Translations under genes and position numbers: made by a program
Notes under the pieces: generated by a model
Told to the model about the DNA's origin: nothing
Database searches by the model: none
What the model saw: only the letters and a program-made list of their open reading frames with translations
Part shown: positions 15,295 to 24,816 of the stretch, piece by piece
How positions within the stretch are numbered: position 1 is the stretch's first letter
Layout of the letters: every line of letters starts with the position of its first letter
Source of the DNA: a virus
Virus record (IMG/VR): IMGVR_UViG_3300050821_003974
Span: 1-43,362 of that record
Reading direction: 5' to 3' (one strand)
DNA length: 43,362 nt

Positions 15295-16925
15295 TGGCGA
15301 TCCGCAAGTCCACACCGATGTTCTTCTCTCCCGCAGGCGTGTCGGACACGCTCGACGGGACGAATGTATTCCCCGGTGCAATGGCGGCGCTCACCAACCT
15401 GATTCCCGATCTTGCTACCCCTAACCTGTGGGCGCCGCGGCCTGCGTCGATAAGCCTCACCGCGTTCGGCGGCTTCACGGCGCCGGGGTTCATCTCGGTG
15501 TTCGAGATCCTCGGCCAGTTCGTGTTCGGGATGATCTCAAGCGGGCGCAACGCCGGCCACGATGAGCCGTTCTGCTACGACCTGATCAACCAGGTGTTTG
15601 TCACGGTCAGCGGCGTCACCAACGCCAACACGCCGATCAGCCCACTGGCGACGGGGGCATGGGAGCCGCCGACCATGGCACTGGTCGGTACCAAGATGCT
15701 GGTGACGCACCCCGGCTTCACGCTCGGCGGGGGCGTTCTCTTCGGCTGGTTCGATGTCTCCAACCCCGCGGCGCCCGCATGGGCAGGGGGCAATACGACA
15801 ACCAACGCCCTGCCCGCGCGCCCCAGCTGCGTGGCCAACTTCGGCGGACGCGCTTACTACCTGGTCAACCCGGCTACGGGCCAGCCCGGCGCGTATTTCT
15901 CCGACGTGCTGGTGCCGCTGGTTATGACCAACGCGACGCAGGTCCTGACGTTCGGGGACAATTTGAAGCTCACCGCGGCAGCGGGGCTCCCGCTCGCCAA
16001 CCAGCTTGGCGGCATCATCCAGTCGCTGATGGTGTTTAAGTCCAACAACGTCTTTCAAGTAACTGGCGATGCTGCGCTGAGCAACCTTGCAAGCAACTCG
16101 CTCAACGTCGCAACCGGCACGGTGGGGCAGCGGGGGATCGCCACGACCCCGAAGGGACTGGCGTTCCTCGCACCTGACGGCATCAGGATCATCGACTTCA
16201 ACGCGCGGGTCTCCGATCCGATCGGGATGTACGGCGCGGGCGTCAACCGGCCCTTCGTCTTCGCCGCGCAGCCGACGCGGGTGGCGCTGGCGTGCAATGC
16301 CAACACCCTGCGCTGCACGACGCAGAACACGCTGAAGACCGGTTCGCCTTTCGAGGAGTACTGGTACGACATGACCGAGCAGAACTGGTCAGGTCCGCAC
16401 ACCTTCCCGCCCCTGATGGCGCGACCCTTCAACTCGACGTTCATCATCGCGGCCCAAGGCGTCAACGGGCATCTTTTCCAGAGCGATACGATCTTGAGTT
16501 CGACCAGCACGTTCATCGAGAACGGGCAGCAGATGTCGATCACATGGAAGACATCGATCCTGCCTGACACCAAGGAGATGAACGAGATCGCGCTCAACGA
16601 GCACACCCTCAACATGGTGCTCGATGCTGCGGGCTCGACCTACAATGTACAGGCGCTTGGCGTGAACGGCGCCTTGATGGGCAGCATCAACCTCTTGCCG
16701 CCGGTCTTTCAGCCGTTGTGGGGGTCTTTCAACTGGGGCGCTGCGAACTGGGGCGCGTCGAACACAGGGCTTGCCTCGATCCAGCTCCCCTGGACATCGC
16801 CGCTGGTGTTCAGGAAGGCGCAGATCCAGATCACGGGCAACAGCTTCTCGACCTTCAGGATCGGGGACATGTTCATGCGCTATCAGAAACTTGGATACCT
16901 GCAGCAGACACTGACGGGAGCTTGA
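15294..16925 (+). CDS. Tail hub protein (P22 gp10-like)
   Basis: This 543-residue protein starts at ATG 15294, overlapping the adaptor stop by one base (TGATG). A GTG three bases earlier is also possible. The sequence is beta-rich with repeated blade-like units, including the signature-like VATGTVGQRGIATTPKGLAF followed by APDGIRIIDF. This fits the propeller-type tail hub that follows the adaptor in P22-like tails. The C-terminal part (~400-540) carries repeated WGSFNWGAANWGASN and may form the attachment site for fibres. It should occur in several copies at the tail. Confidence 0.75.
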   Translation: MAIRKSTPMFFSPAGVSDTLDGTNVFPGAMAALTNLIPDLATPNLWAPRPASISLTAFGGFTAPGFISVFEILGQFVFGMISSGRNAGHDEPFCYDLINQVFVTVSGVTNANTPISPLATGAWEPPTMALVGTKMLVTHPGFTLGGGVLFGWFDVSNPAAPAWAGGNTTTNALPARPSCVANFGGRAYYLVNPATGQPGAYFSDVLVPLVMTNATQVLTFGDNLKLTAAAGLPLANQLGGIIQSLMVFKSNNVFQVTGDAALSNLASNSLNVATGTVGQRGIATTPKGLAFLAPDGIRIIDFNARVSDPIGMYGAGVNRPFVFAAQPTRVALACNANTLRCTTQNTLKTGSPFEEYWYDMTEQNWSGPHTFPPLMARPFNSTFIIAAQGVNGHLFQSDTILSSTSTFIENGQQMSITWKTSILPDTKEMNEIALNEHTLNMVLDAAGSTYNVQALGVNGALMGSINLLPPVFQPLWGSFNWGAANWGASNTGLASIQLPWTSPLVFRKAQIQITGNSFSTFRIGDMFMRYQKLGYLQQTLTGA

Positions 16926-16927
16926 CG

Positions 16928-18217
16928 ATGCGGAAGATTTTAGCCCTTGTTCTGTCGTTGCTGTGGCTGGCCCCTGCGTCGGCGCAGATCGTCGGCACGC
17001 TGCCTTTCACCTTGCAGAACGGTACGATCGCCGACGCCAACCAGGTAATGGCGGACCTCAATACGGTCGTGGCCGCGGTGAACGCGAACGCGGCGACCGC
17101 CGGGGCCAACAGCAACATCACGGCGTTGAATGGCCTGACGACGCCGATCGTCTACACCAGCGGCGGCACGGCAAACTATATTGGCGGCACATCCAGCGGG
17201 TCGGCCAACGCGCAGATCATCGCTTCGCCGATCCCTTCCGGGTTCAACCTGATCACGGGCAAGAGCGTCACCTTCATTGCGGGCTTTACGAACAACGGAC
17301 CAACGCAGCTCAACGTGAACTCCACCGGTTTGACGAATGTCTTCAAGCAGACCGCGTCAGGCGCCGTCGCGATGGTCGGCGGTGAAATTGTCCTCGGTCA
17401 GGTCTACACCGCCGTGTTTGACGGCACGGAATACCAGATTCAAGGCCCATCGCCACAAGGCGTGGTTCTCCCCTGCACAGTGGTTGACTGGGTCGGAGCC
17501 AATGGCGCGCCTTCCGGCTATTTGCTTATGAATGGGCAGGCGGTGTCGCGAACGACCTTCGCGACGTTGTTCAGCTGTATCGCTGTGCAGGGTGTCGCGG
17601 GGAGCACGTCGGGGAGCAACGTGCAGGTGGCCTTAAACTCGGCACCGTTCCAGGTCGGCTGGTTCGTTGGTGGCAACAACGTCGTCTGCAACTCGGTCAT
17701 CGTCGCGATTCCTGACGGATCGCACATCAACCTCAACAACACTACCACTGCGAGTGGTGCCACGACGCTTACGATCGGACCCTTCCCGCAAGGCGACTGC
17801 AGCACGACATTCAACGTCGGAAATTTCCTCGGGCGATCTACCATCATGCGCGACACCGGAGGTTCGGTCCTGACCGCCGCGACCTGCACCAATCCGGCTA
17901 CCATCGGTTCATCTTGCGGCGCGCAAACGCAGCAGCTGACGCTGGCGCAACTGCCGACCGGGATCACCGTGACAGGCACTGTCAGCGTTAGTGCTTCAGG
18001 GAGTGGTGCGCTATTCCAGGGCAATGGTATTTTTAATGCGGCGTTCCAAGCGGCGGCTGGGACTACTGGTTCTTTTGTAGCGGCCACCAACAGCGGCGGG
18101 TGGGGGCAGCAACCTACACTCTCTGGCTCCAACACCCTTACCTCAAACAACACAAGCGGCGCTGTCCATCCGATCCTGCCCCCCGTGGCACTCGTGGACA
18201 AGTACATCAAGTTCTGA
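16928..18217 (+). CDS. Phage tail collar-domain appendage with signal peptide
   Basis: This 429-residue protein starts at ATG 16928 after GGGAG. MRKILALVLSLLWLAPASAQ is a Sec-type signal. It is followed by IVGTLPFTLQNGTIADANQV and a helical VNANAATAGAN stretch that I recognise from prophages of Rhizobiales. Residues ~190-300 match a phage tail collar domain (APSGYLLMNGQAVSRTTFATLF, then TFNVGNFLGRSTIMRD). The remainder is Ser/Gly/Thr-rich. Such collar domains form trimeric fibre tips that bind receptors. The signal peptide on a tail component is odd and recurs in this genome. Confidence 0.78.
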   Translation: MRKILALVLSLLWLAPASAQIVGTLPFTLQNGTIADANQVMADLNTVVAAVNANAATAGANSNITALNGLTTPIVYTSGGTANYIGGTSSGSANAQIIASPIPSGFNLITGKSVTFIAGFTNNGPTQLNVNSTGLTNVFKQTASGAVAMVGGEIVLGQVYTAVFDGTEYQIQGPSPQGVVLPCTVVDWVGANGAPSGYLLMNGQAVSRTTFATLFSCIAVQGVAGSTSGSNVQVALNSAPFQVGWFVGGNNVVCNSVIVAIPDGSHINLNNTTTASGATTLTIGPFPQGDCSTTFNVGNFLGRSTIMRDTGGSVLTAATCTNPATIGSSCGAQTQQLTLAQLPTGITVTGTVSVSASGSGALFQGNGIFNAAFQAAAGTTGSFVAATNSGGWGQQPTLSGSNTLTSNNTSGAVHPILPPVALVDKYIKF

Positions 18218-18255
18218 TACTTCTCGGCCAACCGCCCAACCCCGGAGACTACTCG

Positions 18256-18858
18256 ATGCGCAAGTTCTCAGCCGCCCTGGTAGCGGTCCTCCTCTCGGCC
18301 CAGTGCGCACTGTTCGCGCCCGTAACTGTGCGCGCCGCGAACCTGCCGCTGTTTCCGCCCACGCAGCCCCTGGACGCCAGCCAGATCCTGCCCACGATTA
18401 ACACCCTGATCCAGAGCATCAATGCTGGGGTGGCGGGCGAGATCAGCTCCAGTCCGGTCCAGGCGACCACCACGGGCACGACCATCCAGACTTTGGGCAC
18501 GGGCACCATCCCCGGAGGTACGCTTGTCACCGCTGGGCAGGCCGTGCGGGCCAAGTGCTTTGGTTCGGGCGGCGCGACCGGCACCAACACCTTGACCGTG
18601 CAGGTGGGGTCCTCGGCGGCGTTTGCAGTCACGGGCGCCGTAGCAGGCGCCTTCGGCGTCGACGTGCTTGTTTTCAAGACCGGCCCCAACACCCAGCAGA
18701 TCCTGACCAAAGGGCAGTTCAACGCCACTCCCGCCGCGCAGACCATCGTGTCGGGCGCCAACAACGACACCAACCCCATCAGCATCGTGTGCTCCGGCAC
18801 CTCAACCACCACGGGGCAGTTCACGCTCAACGGCCTGATCGTCGAGCAGATCAAGTAA
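18256..18858 (+). CDS. Secreted or appendage-associated protein with signal peptide
   Basis: This 200-residue protein starts at ATG 18256 after GGAG. The N-terminus MRKFSAALVAVLLSAQCALF, continuing to VRAAN, is a signal peptide. The mature protein has a short helical start (DASQILPTINTLIQSINAG, like the preceding gene) and then a beta-rich part made of Thr/Gly/Val strands (TNTLTVQVGSSAAFAVTGAV). It resembles a small fibre or capping protein. No catalytic motif is present. It sits among appendage genes. Confidence 0.65.
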   Translation: MRKFSAALVAVLLSAQCALFAPVTVRAANLPLFPPTQPLDASQILPTINTLIQSINAGVAGEISSSPVQATTTGTTIQTLGTGTIPGGTLVTAGQAVRAKCFGSGGATGTNTLTVQVGSSAAFAVTGAVAGAFGVDVLVFKTGPNTQQILTKGQFNATPAAQTIVSGANNDTNPISIVCSGTSTTTGQFTLNGLIVEQIK

Positions 18859-18867
18859 GGAGCGACC

Positions 18868-19023
18868 ATGAAAAGCGGCGTACTGAAGGAGGGGCTCAGC
18901 AACAGCAGCCCGAAGGCATGCGATGCGAGCACCAAGCTTCCCACCAAGACATCGGTGAACAGTGACGCAACCCGCACCAGTGTTGCAAAAGCAACCAACA
19001 ACATCGGTCCCCGCGAAGCTTAA
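18868..19023 (+). CDS. Small Ser/Thr/Lys-rich protein
   Basis: This 51-residue ORF starts at ATG 18868 after AAGGAG at ideal spacing, 9 bases after the preceding stop. It is polar and basic (MKSGVLKEGLSNSSPKACDA), contains one Cys, and looks disordered. It overlaps the start of the GNAT gene by 62 bases. The strong ribosome binding site is the main support. No function can be proposed. Confidence 0.5.
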   Translation: MKSGVLKEGLSNSSPKACDASTKLPTKTSVNSDATRTSVAKATNNIGPREA

Positions 19024-19483
19024 AATTTCGTGGCAAAGATTCGGCTATTTCGCGCATGAGCTCCCGCCCCTCTTCATGAGGCACTGGCGGGAGATCGCGC
19101 TTAACCAGGACAAGGTCCCGCTCGACCCGAACTGGGACAGGTACTACGAGTACGACCTCCTGAACATCCTGCAGACCCTGACCGTGCGGTCGAACGGTGT
19201 GCTCGTGGGGTACGTGTTCATGCTGGTGCATCCGCACCTGCACTACGCCTCGACAGTGTGGGCGCAGACCGACATCTTCTGGCTCGACCCCGCCTACAGG
19301 TCCGGGTGGACTGGTGTACGGATGTTCCGAGAGGTCGAGGCAGGGATGCGACGACTAGGGGTGAAAGTGGTGATGGTCAACACCAAGCTTCACTTCGAGG
19401 CGGATCGTGGTACGATCGGCAAGCTGTTCGAGCGTCTCGGCTACAAGCCGACGGAGACCATCTGGTCGAAGTTCATAGGGTAG
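18962..19483 (+). CDS. GNAT-family N-acetyltransferase
   Basis: This 173-residue protein starts at a GTG within the preceding small ORF. It has the GNAT order: GVLVGYVFMLVHPHLHYAST (beta4), WAQTDIFWLDPAYRSGWTGVRMFREVE (motif A, an acetyl-CoA-binding turn and helix), and a late TIGKLFERLGYKPTETIWSK strand-helix. This subtype is found in structural operons of podoviruses. It would transfer an acetyl group to a protein or small-molecule amine. The target is unknown; a virion or host protein is possible. The first ~20 residues are probably disordered. Confidence 0.82.
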   Translation: MTQPAPVLQKQPTTSVPAKLKISWQRFGYFAHELPPLFMRHWREIALNQDKVPLDPNWDRYYEYDLLNILQTLTVRSNGVLVGYVFMLVHPHLHYASTVWAQTDIFWLDPAYRSGWTGVRMFREVEAGMRRLGVKVVMVNTKLHFEADRGTIGKLFERLGYKPTETIWSKFIG

Positions 19484-19487
19484 TAAA

Positions 19488-20483
19488 ATGGGTACAGCAC
19501 TCGGCTTGATCGGACCACTCGCCTCAATCGGTGGTGCGCTGTTCGGCGGGGGTAGTACTGCAAACAACGTACCCAAGCCCCCGCCGGGCTACCAGCCCAC
19601 TGGTCAGCCGGGCGCGGATCAGAGCTTTCAGCAGGGCAACCAGAACCAGCAGAACTTTGCGAATCAGTCCAACCAGATTGCGCAGAACCTCGTCAACAAC
19701 CCTGGCGCCCCCGGTTTTCAGGCGGGTGCCAACCAGGCTGGGCAGATGGGGCAGGCCGCTGGTGCGAACCAGTTCCTGCAGGGCCAGAATCAGATCAACC
19801 AGGGCAACAGCGTGGTGCCCTACGCCCAACAGGCGCTGCAGCAGGGCTTCGACCCGCAGCAGGCCTACTACAACCAGGCGTTCCAGCAGAACACCGACCA
19901 GGTGCGGGCGGGGGAAGAGGCGCGAGGCATCGACTCGACGCCCTACGGCGCTGGCGTGGAGAACGACGCCAACCGCAAGTTCAACACGGACTGGGGGTTC
20001 AACCAGCAGCAGCGCCAGCAAATAGGCGCTGGTACGGCGAACTCGCTGTTCAACCAGCAGAACCAGGACGTCAACTCTGGCGTGAACAACCAGAACCAGG
20101 GCGCCAACAATTATTACAGCGGCTCGGCGATGGGCTACAACGCCGGCCAGCAGATCGGGCAGAACCAGCTGGGGGCGATCAACCAGGGGCAGCAGAGCCA
20201 GCAGCAGGCGATCCAAGACTATCTCCAGTACCTCCAGCTCGGTCAGGGAGCGTCTGGGATCGCAAACCAGCAGTTCGGCCAGAACCTGCAGCAGAACCAG
20301 CAGGCGTTCAACCAGAACCAGCAGTTCGGCCAGAACCTCGGGGCGGGCCTTCAGGGGCTCCAGAAGGGCTGGCAGAGCTTTGCGGGCAACTCAGGCGGCG
20401 GGGGAGGCTTTGCGAACAACGCATGGGGCCAGAACAACCCCGGCGTGGCTGGTAGCGCCTACCAGGGACCGGTGGGGCCGTAA
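19488..20483 (+). CDS. Gln/Asn-rich internal virion protein
   Basis: This 331-residue protein has a hydrophobic N-terminus (LGLIGPLASIGGALFGGG) followed by an extreme Gln/Asn/Gly-rich sequence (QSFQQGNQNQQNFANQSNQ and similar throughout), with no charged clusters until ~145-170. The composition is prion-like. Proteins of this kind occur just before ejection proteins in podoviruses and may be packaged and released with the DNA. The stop overlaps the next start (TAATG). The virion assignment is by context. Confidence 0.68.
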   Translation: MGTALGLIGPLASIGGALFGGGSTANNVPKPPPGYQPTGQPGADQSFQQGNQNQQNFANQSNQIAQNLVNNPGAPGFQAGANQAGQMGQAAGANQFLQGQNQINQGNSVVPYAQQALQQGFDPQQAYYNQAFQQNTDQVRAGEEARGIDSTPYGAGVENDANRKFNTDWGFNQQQRQQIGAGTANSLFNQQNQDVNSGVNNQNQGANNYYSGSAMGYNAGQQIGQNQLGAINQGQQSQQQAIQDYLQYLQLGQGASGIANQQFGQNLQQNQQAFNQNQQFGQNLGAGLQGLQKGWQSFAGNSGGGGGFANNAWGQNNPGVAGSAYQGPVGP

Positions 20484-22171
20484 TGGTAAGCCTTGGTGGC
20501 CTATCGGCTGTCTATCCGGGCATGCAGGCGGCCCGTAACACGGACATCAAAAACGACACCATGGATCTGGCGCTGCAGGACCAGCAGTATGCCAATGCTG
20601 GCAAGCAGGCACTTGGCAAGGTGTTCCAGCAGATGGTCCCCGGCGCACAGGCTGGTGGACCGCCTCCCCCGCCCCAGCAGATGGCGCCACAGGCGCCTCC
20701 ACCGGGGCAGCCCTCGCAACCCATGCAGCCGCCGCAAGCCCCGCCACAGCAGCCCCCCGGCCCGGCAGCGGGCGGTGCAGCGCGCCCACAACCCGGCATG
20801 CCCCCTGGCGCCCCTCCCGGCGGTGCGCAGCCCCAAGGTGGTCCCCCCGGTGGAGGCCCGCCCCCGCAGCAGTTCGACCTGAAGACCGCAGCAGCCGCGA
20901 TTGCCAAGGCCAACCCCGGCATCCAGCCGCGCGTGCTGGTCGAGGCGCTTACCGCTGCCCTGCCCTACCTCAACGCCGAGGCCAAGCAGCAAGTGGCCGA
21001 GATGCGCCAGCAGTTCCAGGGGGAACTGCTTCGGTCGCGCGAGGGTATGCTGGATGAGCGCGAGCGAGGCCTGTCGGAGCGCCAGCGCGTAGCGGAAGAA
21101 GGCCGTAACAGGCGCTTAGAGACGACGGAGGAAGGCAAAGGCGCTCGGCTGGATACCGCGGAATCTGGCAGAAACCAGCGTGCGCAGCTGTCCGCCGAGA
21201 CACGCAAGTATACGTCAGACAATCTTGCGGCCTCTAAAATGCTGTCGGATCAGACGCGACTCGAAGTTACCCAGATGAGTGTGCAGGCACGCAAGGAGAT
21301 TGCTGCGCGCTCCGAAGCCGGGAAGACAGATCGTGCAGAACTATCGGCTGACACCCGGCGCGAACTCCTTGGTATGTCGCTTGAAGCGCGTCGTGACCTC
21401 ACAGCCTTGATGGAGGAAGGGCGCGATCGTCGCCTCGCAACAACGGAAGCTGGTAAGGCGCAACGCCAGGAAGTCGGGGAAACTGGAAAAACGCAAAGAC
21501 TGGAAAAGACTGAAGCCGGAAAGACAACCCGGCAGGAAGTTGGCGAGGCGGGCAAAGAAAAACGCCTGGGCGAAACACTAAACAGCCGGGAGGGCATTGC
21601 CGACAAGCGCTTGGAGTTCGGCGACCGCTGGAATGGCGTGAAGCGCGAACAGCACGAGCAGGATCGGACAAGCCGCGAGGACATCGCTGCCGCCAACCGC
21701 GCCAGCCGGGAGGGCATTGCCGGGAAGCGCCTGGACCTGTCGACGGCACGCGAGGCGCGGTTGGCACAATCCGGCGCCGATCGGCTGAAGCAGCAGCAAG
21801 CAACCCTTGAGCAGCGGAAGAAGGAAGCCGAAGCGCGTATTGCCAAAGGCGACCGCACCGGCCAGCTGGCCGAGCTGCTGGCCGTGGCCAAGGCGCAGCA
21901 CACGCTGGACATGGAGATCATCAGTTCCTACTCGTTCAACACGAAGTTGAAGCCCGCGGAGCGCGACAAGCTGGTCAAGGAAGCAACCCAGCATCGTGAC
22001 GATGAAGTTGCGCAGATCAAGAGCATGGCGAAGATGGGTGGGGGTGCGACGGCGACCACCGAGCAGCCCCCGCCGGAAGCCCTCCAGCAGCTCAAAGAGG
22101 GGCAGGTGACGACGTTCCAGAACGGCCAGAAATGGACCCTCAAGGGCGGTAAGCCCCAGCAGGTGCCGTGA
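20483..22171 (+). CDS. Internal/ejection protein with 11-residue repeats
   Basis: This 562-residue protein has three parts. A short helical N-terminus (~1-50) is followed by a Pro/Gly/Gln-rich linker (~51-130). Then comes a very long charged helix (~180-450) with an 11-residue (hendecad) period, seen clearly as RLATTEAGKAQ, RQEVGETGKTQ, RLEKTEAGKTT, RQEVGEAGKEK. Hendecads form right-handed coiled coils or long amphipathic helices. A conduit or core role during DNA ejection is a reasonable inference. The C-terminus is a small beta-like tail (TFQNGQKWTLKGG). It overlaps both neighbours by a few bases. Confidence 0.72.
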   Translation: MVSLGGLSAVYPGMQAARNTDIKNDTMDLALQDQQYANAGKQALGKVFQQMVPGAQAGGPPPPPQQMAPQAPPPGQPSQPMQPPQAPPQQPPGPAAGGAARPQPGMPPGAPPGGAQPQGGPPGGGPPPQQFDLKTAAAAIAKANPGIQPRVLVEALTAALPYLNAEAKQQVAEMRQQFQGELLRSREGMLDERERGLSERQRVAEEGRNRRLETTEEGKGARLDTAESGRNQRAQLSAETRKYTSDNLAASKMLSDQTRLEVTQMSVQARKEIAARSEAGKTDRAELSADTRRELLGMSLEARRDLTALMEEGRDRRLATTEAGKAQRQEVGETGKTQRLEKTEAGKTTRQEVGEAGKEKRLGETLNSREGIADKRLEFGDRWNGVKREQHEQDRTSREDIAAANRASREGIAGKRLDLSTAREARLAQSGADRLKQQQATLEQRKKEAEARIAKGDRTGQLAELLAVAKAQHTLDMEIISSYSFNTKLKPAERDKLVKEATQHRDDEVAQIKSMAKMGGGATATTEQPPPEALQQLKEGQVTTFQNGQKWTLKGGKPQQVP

Positions 22172-24816
22172 TGGCTGACGAGCCCTATGGAGGTCCAAAT
22201 CTTGGTCCTCTTTCTCCAACAGGTTCGCCGTGGGGCGTCAAGAGCGTTACCCCGCTTCCCCAGGAAGGGGGCGGCTGGAAACCGGTTGCAACTCAGCCAG
22301 CAGTTTCGCCGCCTGCCCAAGCTGGATCATCCCCCGCACCGTCAGGGGGCTGGCTCGCTAAGGCCGTCGAGCCGATCACGTCATACCCATCCACGCAGCG
22401 TCAGATGGCCGGCGAGGCAGTCGGCAAGATGGGCGAAGGCGTCGAGGCGGCCAAGGAGGGGCGCTACGGCAAAGCCGCGTGGGATGTCGGCACCGGCGCG
22501 ATGGACTACACGCTGTCTCCAGTGAACGCCGCGCTACGCACCATCGTGGGCAAGCCGATCGAGGAGAACACCCACGGTGTCATCAAAAAAGAATGGCCGG
22601 AATTTGCCGCCTCGTTGGCGCTGCCGGTCATCGGGCTGGCGCGCACCTCCGTGGCGAAGGCGACCGCCAAGGAAGTGGAGAAGGTGTTCTCTCCGTCGAC
22701 GGTCAGCCCCATGGCTGGAAAGGCCGCGGGCGATATCCGCGCTGCATCCGGCACCGCTGCGCGCGAGAGCACCACGACCGAAGCCGCACTGGAGCCTTTC
22801 CACGCGGTCATCAACAAGTTGCCCGAGGCCGACCGCTACCAGTTCATCGACTTCGTAGAGAGCCGTAGCTCCGGGGGTCAGCTGCCCGGCTACATGCAGC
22901 CGTTGCAGCCGATTGCCGACGCCATGGCCACTGCGTTCGAGCGTCGCATGACGCGCCTGCAAAGCATGCCGAGTACCGCAGCCACGACGTTCATCGAGGA
23001 CTACTTCCCGCACATGTGGAAGGACCCCAACGCGGCGCGAAACTTCGCCAAGAGCTTCGGCGGCGCGGGCAAGCAGGGCTCCGGGGCGAGCCTGCGCAAG
23101 CGCACCGTGCCCACTATTGCTGACGGCATCGCGGCCGGGCTGGAGCCAGTGACATCCAACCCGCTCGAAGCGACGCTGCGATACACCCGCTCGATGGATC
23201 AGTTCATCGCTGCGCAGGAAGTGCTCGATGCCGCCAAGGCGCAAGGCACCGTGCGCTACATCCGCCCGAAGGTCATGGGCGCGTCTGGCAATCCTGACAG
23301 CTACAAGGTGCCGCCGGGATGGGTGGCGCTAGAGGGGCGCGGGGCGACCAACGCCGTGGGTGAAGTGGCGCACGCGCCGGAAGACTGGGCACGGGTCTAC
23401 AACAACTACATCTCCAAGGGCTGGCATGCCAACGCCGAGGCCGGCAAGTGGTACGACGGTTTTCGGCAGACCTCCAACGCCATTACTGCACTGGAGCTCG
23501 GCCTGTCCGGCTTCCATGCCTTCACCATGGCCAACGAAGCGATCGTGTCGGGGGTGGCGAAAGGCATTCAGGAAATCTCCAAAGGTCGCCCGATTGCGGG
23601 CGTCGGCTCGATCGTAACGGCCCCGGCGAAGCCCCTGACCAATTACAGGAGGGGCAAGAAGATCGAACAGGTCTACCTCGGCCGCAGCATGGGCAACGCC
23701 GACATGCGCAAGATTACCGATCTGCTGGAGAAGGCCGGCGGACGCGCCAAGGGCGCCAGCCATGCGGTCGACTACCAGTACTCGGCCATGGGGTCGTTCT
23801 GGAACTCGTGGCAGAAGGGCTCGCTGAAGCTGGAAGCCGCAGCTGCGCTGCAGGAGATGAAGAACCGCCCCGGCATCGGCACCGCCAAGGTCGCTGCCAC
23901 CTTGATCGGGCGGACCATGTCGACCATCGCCGCGCCGCTGTTCGAGAAGTACATCCCGCGGGTCAAGAACGGTGCCTTCTACGACACCATGTCGTCATGG
24001 TTGAAGTCGCACCCCGGTGCCACACAAGAGGAAGAACTCGCCGCAGCGCGCAAGATATGGGACTCGATCGACAACCGCTTCGGCGAGATGGTGCAGGACA
24101 ACCTGTTCTGGAACAAGATGCTGCAGCAGTCTTCTCAACTAGCCATGCGCTCGTACTCTTGGAACGTCGGTACAGTGCGCGAGATCGGCGGCGGCGTGCT
24201 CGACCTGTCGCAGTCGCTCCTGAGCGGCAACGAGTTGTCCGAGCGAGCGGCCTACGTGGTGGCGCTGCCCATCACCGTGGCGATGCTGAACGCTACCTAT
24301 CAGTACCTCAAGACCGGTGAAACGCCGAAAGACGTGCGCGACCTCGTCGCCGGTCGTACCGGCGGCGAAGACCCCGATAGCGGCGTGCCAGAGCGCGTCG
24401 CCCTGCCCGGCTACCAGAAGGACATCCTCGGCTGGTACGACGACTGGACGCAGGAGATCAAGAACAAGTCCTCGGGCATGCTGGCCCGCGGCGCCGACCT
24501 GTTCACTGGCAAAGACTGGCGCGGCGACCCGATCCGCGACCCGAACGGCGACATGGCCGACATCATGCAGCAGTATCTTGATTATGCCGCGAAGTCGTTC
24601 GTGCCGATCTCGATCAAGAATTTGATTCGCGGGCAGAAGGAAGGCTCGAACATCAGCCGCTTCGAGTCCATCCTCGGGCTAGCCCCCGCGCGCCGCTCGG
24701 TGCAGGACCCGGAGGGGCTGGCCGACATGCGCGAGCGGATGGGCAGCAGGGCTTGGCAGATCAAGCAGAAGCACGACGCGCGTGACCAGCAGCGCTACGG
24801 CGGGCCTGTCGAATGA
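22171..24816 (+). CDS. Large internal virion/ejection protein
   Basis: This 881-residue protein starts at ATG 22171, overlapping the previous stop, with a GTG three bases earlier as the alternative. A Pro/Gly-rich N-terminus (~1-60) is followed by mostly helical sequence with a few amphipathic or hydrophobic stretches (FAASLALPVIGLART; AAYVVALPITVAMLNATY). Motifs such as YFPHMWKDPNAARNF are typical of the largest protein in podoviral ejection clusters. It probably forms part of the proteinaceous core and enters the host envelope. No lytic transglycosylase motif was recognised. Confidence 0.75.
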   Translation: MADEPYGGPNLGPLSPTGSPWGVKSVTPLPQEGGGWKPVATQPAVSPPAQAGSSPAPSGGWLAKAVEPITSYPSTQRQMAGEAVGKMGEGVEAAKEGRYGKAAWDVGTGAMDYTLSPVNAALRTIVGKPIEENTHGVIKKEWPEFAASLALPVIGLARTSVAKATAKEVEKVFSPSTVSPMAGKAAGDIRAASGTAARESTTTEAALEPFHAVINKLPEADRYQFIDFVESRSSGGQLPGYMQPLQPIADAMATAFERRMTRLQSMPSTAATTFIEDYFPHMWKDPNAARNFAKSFGGAGKQGSGASLRKRTVPTIADGIAAGLEPVTSNPLEATLRYTRSMDQFIAAQEVLDAAKAQGTVRYIRPKVMGASGNPDSYKVPPGWVALEGRGATNAVGEVAHAPEDWARVYNNYISKGWHANAEAGKWYDGFRQTSNAITALELGLSGFHAFTMANEAIVSGVAKGIQEISKGRPIAGVGSIVTAPAKPLTNYRRGKKIEQVYLGRSMGNADMRKITDLLEKAGGRAKGASHAVDYQYSAMGSFWNSWQKGSLKLEAAAALQEMKNRPGIGTAKVAATLIGRTMSTIAAPLFEKYIPRVKNGAFYDTMSSWLKSHPGATQEEELAAARKIWDSIDNRFGEMVQDNLFWNKMLQQSSQLAMRSYSWNVGTVREIGGGVLDLSQSLLSGNELSERAAYVVALPITVAMLNATYQYLKTGETPKDVRDLVAGRTGGEDPDSGVPERVALPGYQKDILGWYDDWTQEIKNKSSGMLARGADLFTGKDWRGDPIRDPNGDMADIMQQYLDYAAKSFVPISIKNLIRGQKEGSNISRFESILGLAPARRSVQDPEGLADMRERMGSRAWQIKQKHDARDQQRYGGPVE

